The notes under the pieces: generated by a model
Told to the model about the DNA's origin: nothing
What the model saw: the letters and a program-made list of their open reading frames with translations, nothing else
The model's database searches: none
Assembly: GCA_035308765.1 (NCBI GenBank)
Contig: DATGGA010000033.1
Location: 1 to 17,289 of the forward strand
Reading direction: 5' to 3'
From: RBG-16-66-20 sp035308765
GTDB lineage: Bacteria; Pseudomonadota; Gammaproteobacteria; Burkholderiales; SG8-39
DNA: 17,289 bases
Made by a program: the position numbers and the translations under genes
Shown here: positions 6,766-14,400 of the stretch, in pieces
Numbering within the stretch: the stretch's first letter is position 1
How the letters are laid out: the number at the start of each line of letters is the position of its first letter

Positions 6766-8448
6766 GTGAAAAAGGGCGGCAAGCGCGGATTCGGGCTGAA
6801 GGGCCGTGGCGTCGAGCCGAAAGCGCTCGAGGAGGTCAGGGCGCTGCTGGAAGAAGGCGGCCGCGCTTACGGCGCGGAGCCGCGCCGGCGCGACCTGCTG
6901 ATCGAAAACCTGCATCGCATCCAGGACCGCTACGGCCGGCTGTCGGCGCGGCACCTCGCCGCGCTCGCGCGCGAGATGGGCATTTCGCAGGCCGAGGTCT
7001 ACGAAGTCGCGACTTTTTACCACCACTTCGACGTGGTCAAGGAAGGCGAGTGGCCGCCTGCTGCGCTGACGGTGCGGGTCTGCGATTCGCTCTCGTGCGC
7101 GCTGGCCGGTGCAGAGGACCTGTTAAAGAAGCTGCCTAGCGTCCTTGGCGAGGACGTTCGCGTGCTGCACGCGCCTTGCGTCGGGCGCTGCGAGTCGGCG
7201 CCGGTGGCGATCGTCGGTCAGTACCCGGTATTGAACGCTTCCGTTTCTTCCGTCGAAAAAGCAGTTGCCGGGAAACAAACCCGCTGTCCCGAAACCCGCT
7301 ACATCGATTTCGGGAAATACAAGCAGGAGGGCGGCTACCGTCTGATCGCAGATTGTCTCGCTGGCAAGCGTACGCGCGAGGAAATCACCAGGATCATGGA
7401 GGATTCGGCGCTACGCGGCCTGGGCGGCGCCGGATTTCCCACCGGCCGCAAGTGGAAACTGGTTGCCGCGGAGCCGGCGCCCCGCGTGATGGCGGTCAAC
7501 ATCGACGAGGGTGAGCCGGGCACGTTCAAGGACCGCTGGTATCTCGAGCGCGATCCGCACCGTTTTCTCGAAGGCATGCTGGTTGCAGCGTGGTGTGCGG
7601 GTGTGGGAGAGATATACATTTATCTGCGCGATGAATATGCCGGGTGCAGAAAAATTCTGGAAAATGAAATTCAAAAGCTGAAAGCGAAACCACCTTGCGC
7701 TCTTCCGCCTATTCATCTCCGTAGAGGCGCCGGCGCCTACATCTGCGGCGAGGAGTCCGCAATGATCGAGTCGATCGAGGGCAAGCGCGGCATGCCGCGC
7801 TTGAGGCCGCCTTACGTCGCGCAGGTGGGCCTGTTCGACTACCCGACGCTCGAGCACAACATGGAAACGGTGTACTGGGTGCGCGAGATCGTGGAGAAGG
7901 GCGGCGCGTGGTTCGCCGCCCAGGGGCGCAACGGCAGGAAGGGCCTGCGCTCCTTTTCGGTGTCTGGCCGCGTGAAGAAGCCCGGCATGCACCTTGCGCC
8001 CGCCGGGATCACGGTGCGGCAGCTGATCGACGAATTCTGCGGCGGCATGCTCGAGGGACACGCGTTCTACGCTTACCTGCCCGGCGGCGCATCGGGCGGG
8101 ATACTGCCCGCCAGCATGGGCGATGTCCCGCTTGACTTCGACACGCTGCAGCCGTACGGCTCCTTCATCGGTTCCGCAGCTGTGATCATTCTTTCCGACA
8201 AGGACAGGGCCGCCGACGCGGCGAAGAACCTGATGGCGTTCTTCAAGGAGGAATCCTGCGGCCAGTGCACGCCCTGCCGGGTGGGCACGGCCAAGGCGCT
8301 GACGCTGATGGATGCCCGGAAATGGAACCAACCGTTGCTTAAGGAACTCTCACAGGCCATGATGGATGCCTCGATCTGCGGCCTGGGACAGGCGGCGCCG
8401 AACCCGGCGCTCACGGTGATGAAGTACTTTCCTCAGGAAGTGGGTTAA
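6766..8448 (+). CDS. Fused NuoE-NuoF-like subunit of NAD-dependent formate dehydrogenase
   Basis: Diaphorase subunit that takes electrons from the catalytic subunit and reduces NAD+, combining what are usually two proteins (FdsG and FdsB, or NuoE and NuoF), 560 residues. Residues about 20-160 form the NuoE-like thioredoxin-fold domain, with [2Fe-2S] ligands Cys106, Cys111 (C-x4-C), Cys138 and Cys142 (C-x3-C). Residues about 175-560 form the NuoF-like part: the FMN loop GLGGAGFPTG at 218-227, the NADH-site segment NIDEGEPGTFKDRW, GAGAYICGEESAMIESIEG, and [4Fe-4S] ligands Cys498, Cys501, Cys504 and Cys538. The start must be the GTG at 6766: an in-frame stop lies at 6748-6750 and no other usual start codon occurs before the conserved domain. 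It has no ribosome site. It is followed after 24 bp by the alpha subunit gene, clearly the same operon. The enzyme is expected to be cytoplasmic, as neither subunit has a signal peptide. Confidence 0.93.
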   Translation: MKKGGKRGFGLKGRGVEPKALEEVRALLEEGGRAYGAEPRRRDLLIENLHRIQDRYGRLSARHLAALAREMGISQAEVYEVATFYHHFDVVKEGEWPPAALTVRVCDSLSCALAGAEDLLKKLPSVLGEDVRVLHAPCVGRCESAPVAIVGQYPVLNASVSSVEKAVAGKQTRCPETRYIDFGKYKQEGGYRLIADCLAGKRTREEITRIMEDSALRGLGGAGFPTGRKWKLVAAEPAPRVMAVNIDEGEPGTFKDRWYLERDPHRFLEGMLVAAWCAGVGEIYIYLRDEYAGCRKILENEIQKLKAKPPCALPPIHLRRGAGAYICGEESAMIESIEGKRGMPRLRPPYVAQVGLFDYPTLEHNMETVYWVREIVEKGGAWFAAQGRNGRKGLRSFSVSGRVKKPGMHLAPAGITVRQLIDEFCGGMLEGHAFYAYLPGGASGGILPASMGDVPLDFDTLQPYGSFIGSAAVIILSDKDRAADAAKNLMAFFKEESCGQCTPCRVGTAKALTLMDARKWNQPLLKELSQAMMDASICGLGQAAPNPALTVMKYFPQEVG

Positions 8449-8472
8449 CAGGAAAAGGCACGGAAAAGCGCC

Positions 8473-11283
8473 ATGGACCGCATCAGCACTAAGCAGCTTG
8501 CGACGCTGCCGATCGAATTCAAGTTGAACGGCAAGACCGTCGTCGGCCGTCCCGACGAGCTCATCATCGAGACGGCGCGCCAGAACGGCATTTCCATCCC
8601 GCACCTGTGCTATTCGCGCACGCTCAGGCCCGACGGCAACTGCCGCGCATGCGTGGTCGAGATCAAGGGCGAGCGCGTGCTCGCGCCTTCCTGCTGCCGC
8701 TACCCGGCGCAAGGCATGGAAGTCACCACCGACAGCCCGCGGGCCCTCGCCTCGCAGAAGATGGTGCTGGAGTTGCTGCTGTCCGACATGCCGGAAAAGA
8801 AGTACACGCTGAACAACAAGGTCGACGTCTGGGCGAAAAAGCTCGGCGTCGGCCTGCCGCGCTTCGAAGCGCGCAAACAGCCGAAGCCCGACATATCCCA
8901 TCCCGGCATCGCGGTGAACCTGGACGCCTGCATCCAGTGCACGCGCTGCGTGCGCGCCTGCCGCGAAGAGCAGGTGAACGACGTCATCGGCTACGCCTTC
9001 CGCGGCGAGCATTCGAAAATCGCCTTCGATTTCGACGATCCGATGGGCGCTTCCACCTGCGTCGCCTGCGGCGAGTGCGTGCAGGCCTGCCCGACGGGCG
9101 CGCTGATGCCGGCGCGCGAAGCGGGCCTGGAGCAGATCGACAAGAAGGTGGATTCCGTCTGCCCGTTCTGCGGCGTCGGCTGCCAGCTCACCTACCACGT
9201 GCAGAAGTCCACCAACACCATCAAGTTCGTCACCGGCCGCGACGGCCCGTCGAACCACAACCGCCTATGCGTCAAGGGCCGCTACGGCTTCGATTACGTG
9301 AAGCATCCGCAGCGGCTCACCAAACCGCTGATCCGAAAGCCGGGGAAGCCGAAAACCGCGCACTTCACGGTCGATCCGGGCGACTGGTCCGAGGCTTTCC
9401 GCGAAGCAAGCTGGGAAGAGGCGCTTGATTTCGCCGCCACAGGCCTGAAGAAACTGCGGGACCAGGATCGCTTCTCGCTCGCCGGCTTCGGTTCCGCCAA
9501 GGGGTCCAACGAAGAGGCCTACCTGTTCCAGAAGCTGGTGCGCACCGGCTTCGGCACCAACAACGTCGATCATTGCACGCGCCTCTGCCACGCATCCTCG
9601 GTGGCGGCGCTCCTCGAGGGCGTCGGCTCCGGCGCGGTTTCCAACCAGGTCAGCGACGTCATGAACGCCGAGGTGGTGCTGGTGATCGGCGCCAATCCCA
9701 CCGTCAACCATCCAGTAGCCGCCACCTGGATGAAGAACGCGGCAAAGAACGGCACCAAGCTGATCATCGCCGATCCGCGCCGCACCGAACTGGCGCGCCA
9801 CGCCGCCTATGTCCTGCAGTTCAACGCCGACACCGACGTGGCGATGCTGAACGCGCTGATCCACACCATCCTCGACGAGGATCTGGTCGACAAGAAGTTC
9901 ATCGCCGACAGGACGAGCGGCTATGAAGCGCTGAAGGAAAACGCGAAGAATTATTCACCCGAGAAAATGGCCCCCATCTGCGGCATTCCGGCCAAGACGC
10001 TGCGGGAGGTCGCGCGCCTGTTCGCCACTTCCAAGGGTTCGATGATCCTCTGGGGCATGGGCATCTCGCAGCACGTGCACGGCACCGACAACGCGCGCTG
10101 CCTGATCGCGCTTTGCCTGATGACCGGCCAGATCGGCCGTCCGGGCACCGGCCTGCATCCGCTGCGCGGCCAGAACAACGTCCAGGGAGCCAGCGATTCC
10201 GGCCTGATTCCGATGATGTACCCGGACTACCAGCGGGTCGACAATCCCGAGGCCAACAAGCGCTTCGAGGCGCTATGGGGCACGACGCTGGAGAAGAAGC
10301 CGGGGCTCACCGTGGTCGAGGTGATCCGTGCTGCCGACGCGGGCCAGGTCAAGGGCATGTACATCATGGGCGAGAACCCGGCGATGTCCGATCCCGACGC
10401 CGAGCACGCGCGCGCCGCGATGGCCAAGTTTGAGCATCTGGTGGTGCAGGACATCTTCCTCACCGAGACCTGCTATCTCGCCGATGTCGTGCTGCCTGCC
10501 ACCGCCTGGCCGGAAAAAGACGGCACCGTGACCAACACCGACCGCATGGTGCAGCTGGGCCGCAAGGCGATCGAGCCGCCCGGAGACGCCAGGCCCGACC
10601 TCTGGATCATCAACGAGATCGCGCGCCGCATCGGCCTGGACTGGGACTACACGCACCCGAAGCAGGTGTTCGACGAGATGCGCAAAGGCATGAACTCGAT
10701 TGCCGGCATCACCTGGGACCGGCTGGAGCGCGATTCCGTCGTCGTCTATCCCTGCGAAAACGAAGGAGATCCTGGTACATCGGTCGTATTCACGGATATC
10801 TTCCCCACCGCGACCGGCCGGGCGAAGTTCGTCCCTGCCGACATTATCCCCGCGGATGAGCGGCCCGACGATGAATACCCCGTGGTGCTGATTACCGGCC
10901 GGCAGTTGGAGCACTGGCACACCGGTGCCATGACCCGCAGGGCAGGCGTGCTAGATGCGATCGAACCCGAGCCGGTCTGCTCGATCCATCCGCTCGATCT
11001 CGCGGCGCTGGGCGCAAGGCCGGGCGACATCGTCACGGTCGAATCGCGTCGCGGGAAAATCTCTTTGTATTCAAGAGAAGATGAAGGGACCCCTCGCGGC
11101 ACGGTGTTCATCCCGTTCGCTTTCTACGAAGCGGCGGCGAACATGCTGACCAACCCCAAGCTCGATCCTTTCGGCAAGATCCCGGAGTTCAAGTATTGCG
11201 CGGTGAAGGTGAGCAAAGGCGGCACGCGTCCCGGGGACCCGGGGTACGGCAAGGGCCGAAGCCTCGCCGAAATCAACGGGTAA
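8473..11283 (+). CDS. fdsA: NAD-dependent formate dehydrogenase alpha subunit (Mo/W bis-MGD)
   Basis: Catalytic subunit that oxidises formate to CO2 and passes electrons to the diaphorase subunit, 936 residues, near the 950-960 of FdsA proteins. Order: an N-terminal [2Fe-2S] ferredoxin domain with Cys46, Cys57, Cys60 and Cys74; two ferredoxin-type [4Fe-4S] clusters (Cys153/156/159/163 and Cys196/199/202/206); a [4Fe-4S] near the cofactor (Cys230/233/237/266); then the molybdopterin domains. The metal ligand is Cys372, followed by the conserved His373 in RLCHASSV; the conserved active-site Arg is in DPRRTE (434-439). The C-terminal dinucleotide-binding domain starts near VLITGRQLEHWHTG. Between residues 76 and 152 there is no cysteine, so the His/Cys3 [4Fe-4S] of NuoG-type proteins is missing. 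There is no twin-arginine signal, so it is cytoplasmic. No accessory genes (fdsC/fdhD, fdsD) follow; the next gene is an unrelated exoprotein. Confidence 0.95.
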   Translation: MDRISTKQLATLPIEFKLNGKTVVGRPDELIIETARQNGISIPHLCYSRTLRPDGNCRACVVEIKGERVLAPSCCRYPAQGMEVTTDSPRALASQKMVLELLLSDMPEKKYTLNNKVDVWAKKLGVGLPRFEARKQPKPDISHPGIAVNLDACIQCTRCVRACREEQVNDVIGYAFRGEHSKIAFDFDDPMGASTCVACGECVQACPTGALMPAREAGLEQIDKKVDSVCPFCGVGCQLTYHVQKSTNTIKFVTGRDGPSNHNRLCVKGRYGFDYVKHPQRLTKPLIRKPGKPKTAHFTVDPGDWSEAFREASWEEALDFAATGLKKLRDQDRFSLAGFGSAKGSNEEAYLFQKLVRTGFGTNNVDHCTRLCHASSVAALLEGVGSGAVSNQVSDVMNAEVVLVIGANPTVNHPVAATWMKNAAKNGTKLIIADPRRTELARHAAYVLQFNADTDVAMLNALIHTILDEDLVDKKFIADRTSGYEALKENAKNYSPEKMAPICGIPAKTLREVARLFATSKGSMILWGMGISQHVHGTDNARCLIALCLMTGQIGRPGTGLHPLRGQNNVQGASDSGLIPMMYPDYQRVDNPEANKRFEALWGTTLEKKPGLTVVEVIRAADAGQVKGMYIMGENPAMSDPDAEHARAAMAKFEHLVVQDIFLTETCYLADVVLPATAWPEKDGTVTNTDRMVQLGRKAIEPPGDARPDLWIINEIARRIGLDWDYTHPKQVFDEMRKGMNSIAGITWDRLERDSVVVYPCENEGDPGTSVVFTDIFPTATGRAKFVPADIIPADERPDDEYPVVLITGRQLEHWHTGAMTRRAGVLDAIEPEPVCSIHPLDLAALGARPGDIVTVESRRGKISLYSREDEGTPRGTVFIPFAFYEAAANMLTNPKLDPFGKIPEFKYCAVKVSKGGTRPGDPGYGKGRSLAEING

Positions 11284-11349
11284 TACCCGCTGGCTAGGAT
11301 TCTTTTGCGGAATGGCGATTAAGTCGCATATTCACGCGCTGTGCCGGGA

Positions 11350-11355
11350 TAAAAT
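11350..11355 (+). promoter_or_regulatory. Candidate -10 element of the exoprotein gene
   Basis: TAAAAT lies in the 147-bp spacer between the formate dehydrogenase and exoprotein genes, about 75 bp before the GTG start, in an unusually AT-rich stretch (11350-11375). No good -35 stands at 16-18 bp. An imperfect GCGA/TCGC inverted repeat at about 11314-11326 lies upstream and has no T-run. No clear terminator of the formate operon was seen. Confidence 0.3.
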
Positions 11356-11418
11356 GTAGAGCTAAATATAAATAAGCGGCATCTCTTAAGGTGCTGCGCA
11401 CGCAGTATCTAGTTCGTT

Positions 11419-11425
11419 GGGAAGG
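11419..11425 (+). promoter_or_regulatory. Shine-Dalgarno deciding the exoprotein GTG start
   Basis: GGGAAGG stands 5 bp before the GTG at 11431. An in-frame TAG at 11410-11412 rules out any earlier start. A second GTG at 11449 with AGGAG just before it is a weaker alternative. Confidence 0.6.
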
Positions 11426-11430
11426 CAGCA

Positions 11431-14400
11431 GTGAGGGGGCAGCAGGAGGTGCAGGCTTCCGTAGCTAGAACAACGCGGTCCAGGCTCGCCTTTGGCGCGA
11501 GTCCGCGGGAACGCGTCGGCGCGGTCTGGCGCCGCACGGGTGTCCTCGCATTCTTTCTCGGGCTGGAGGTCCTCTGTGCCCCCACCCTGGCCTTGGCGCA
11601 GGCGATCAAGCCCGACGGGCGCACCGCAACCACGGTCACCACCGTCGGCACGGTCACAAAAGTCACCACGGCGACCGTCAGCAATTCCAACGCCTTCAAT
11701 TCATTCCAGACGTTCAACGTAGGGGCGGGCACCACCACCAATCTGTACGTCCCCAACGGCGCCGCGAACCTGATCAACATCGTTCGCGACCAGCGCACCG
11801 ACATCTACGGCGTGCTGAACGCGATCAAGGACGGCCGCATCGGCGGCAACGTCTGGTTCGCCAATCCCAACGGCTTCGTGGTCGGCGCGAGCGGCGTGGT
11901 CAACGTCGGTTCGCTGACCGTTTCGACCCCGACGCCAGCCTTCGTAGACAGCTTCTTCCTTTCGCCGGGTACGCCCAACGCGGCGGCCGTCACGCAGCTG
12001 CTCAACGGCACGGCGCCGCGCAACGCGTCGGGCGTCATCTCCATCGACGGCCGTGTCAACGCGGCCGACGGCGTCGCCCTGAGTGCCGGCTCGATCAGCG
12101 TCGGCGGCGCGATCTTCAGCGGCGCGCACTTCGTCGGCTCGGCCCCCGATTTCACCGACGTGGTCAACGCCAACGGCATCACCTCGGGCACCAACGTCGT
12201 CATGAAGGAAGGCAGGATCGTCATCATCGCCGACAACGACGTCACGGTGAGCGGCACCATCGCCGCGCCGGGCGGCGTCGGGGTCTCCGGCGGCGGCATT
12301 TCGATCACCGCGGGTCACGACGTCAACGTGCAGTCCGGCGCGCTGATCTCGGCGCAGGGCAACGGCGCGAACTCCGCGGGCGGCTCGATTTCCGTCTACG
12401 GCGGCAACAACGCCACATTCGCCGGCGGCGCGGCGATCGACGCAAGCGCCGGTACTTCGGGCGACGGCGGATCGATCGAATTTAGCGCGGTCAACGCGGT
12501 GACGCTGGCGGGCGGGACGTTCGCCGCAGGCGCGGCCAACGGGCGCGCAGGTTCGGTCGTGGTGGATCCAGTGGCCAACCTGGATATCACTACCAACATG
12601 ACCCAGAACGACGGCAGTAGTGTCGCCTTGATCGGGGGCACTAGTATCACGATCGAGAACGGTGTCGTGCTGTCAAGCCGACAGATCGGTAGTGCGACCG
12701 ATTTCCTGAACGCGGCTTCAGTCGGCAACTCCGGCGATATCTCGCTCACGGCGCCTAGCATCGTGCTGAAATCGGGGAGCATGCTGCTGGCGCAGGCCGA
12801 CAGCGGTTTCACCGGCGGCGCCGTGACGCTGACTGCGACCCAGGCGAGCGGCGGTACTGCGCAAATCAACCTGTCTTCGGCCACGGTCAGGGGCAGGAGC
12901 GTCTTGCTGCAGGCATCGTCGGCGCTCACTTCGACACTATCGTCGGTGACCGATGCATTGATCCTGTCCGGCATCAATTCCTCCGACGCCACGGCGAGCA
13001 TCGTCGTCGATTCGAGCCAGCTCGCGGCTTCCGGCGGTACGCTGACCCTCGACTCGGTCGCCTCGGTCAATGTCTCAGCGACCTCCGCGGGCATCCCGCT
13101 CGCGATCCTGCGTGTGAATTCCAACGCATCGGTCGACGTCAAGGGAAGTTCGAGCCTGACGACGACCGCCGGCGACGCGCATCTCACCGCTTCGTCGACT
13201 GTGACCGCCAACGCGACGCCCAGCTCGGCCTTCGCCAACATGGCAGGCGACGGAATGGTGGCGGTATCCGCCGTTGTCAGCAATGCGACGGTGCACATCG
13301 GGGACCCGGTCGCGACGACTACGGTCAACATCGCAGGGTTGTTGGACCTGTCTGCGACTAACACGGTAACCACCACGCAGATCGCAAACGCTGCCGCGGC
13401 CGGCGGCAGCGCCGCGGGCGCCTCGGTCGCGGTCAGCACCATTACGGGGACGACTTCCGCCATGATCGACGGCAATACGACCGTCGGCGCGGGCAGCCTC
13501 AACCTCAGCGCGTTGACCGCGAATACGGTCACCGCCACGGCCAAGTCGGCCGCGCAGGGCGCGCAGCAAGATACCTCCGGCACCAGCGAGAGCAGCCAGA
13601 CGCTGACCAAGTACCAGGACGACACCAGCACCGCGGACAGCGGCTCGGGTGGTGGGGTGAAAGTCGCGGGCGCGGTCGCGGTTAGCGATCTGCAGAACAC
13701 CACGCAGACCTCGCTCGGTTCGTCCCAGCTTGCGACGGTGAACGGCACGGTGACCCTTACCAGCCGCGCCACCAACAGCGCCGCCGTGAGCGCGGACGGC
13801 AGCGCCACTTCGGGCAGCACCGGCGTCGGCGTGGCGGTGGCGGTCAACGTCGCCAAGTCGACCAACCAGGCTTTCGTCGGCCAGAACCTGAACGCGCAAA
13901 GCCTCGCGGTCACCGCGGGCATGAATCCGGGCGGCGCGATCAACCAGTTCAGCACCAGCGCGGTTTCCGGCGCGGGCGCGAGCAACGTCGGGGTCGCGGG
14001 CTCGATCGCGGTCAACGCGCTCGACCTCTCCAGCGCGGCGTTGATCAACCCTGCCAGCACGGCGTTGACCAACACCGGGGTCACCATCTTGCCGGGCGGT
14101 ACGGGGGATGTCTCGCTGACTTCTGAGAACCTTACCTCCAGCAGTGCCGCCTCGGCGCCCGCCGCAGGTGGCGCTTCGGGATCCAAGGTGGGCATCGGCG
14201 CTTCGGTGGCGATCAACGTGGTGTCGAACCGCTCCACCGCGCAACTGACGGACAACGCGGGATTGACGGGCGCCGGCGATCTGACGCTGCAGGCGACCGG
14301 CGCCGACACCGTGACGACGTCGGCCGAGGCCGGTTCCTCGGGCGGCACGGCAATCACGCCGGTGGCGGCAATCAACGTAATCAACAACACCACGACGGCG

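Noticed and set aside
7411..8331. Minus-strand frames opposite the formate dehydrogenase genes (also 8350-9258 and 9265-9864)
   Set aside because: They mirror conserved cofactor-binding genes in high-GC DNA and show no domain of their own.
11291..11310. Possible sigma-54 promoter (a TGGC and a TTGC element) before the exoprotein
   Set aside because: The GG and GC elements are 15 bp apart, or 10 bp with an alternative GG, and not the required 12.
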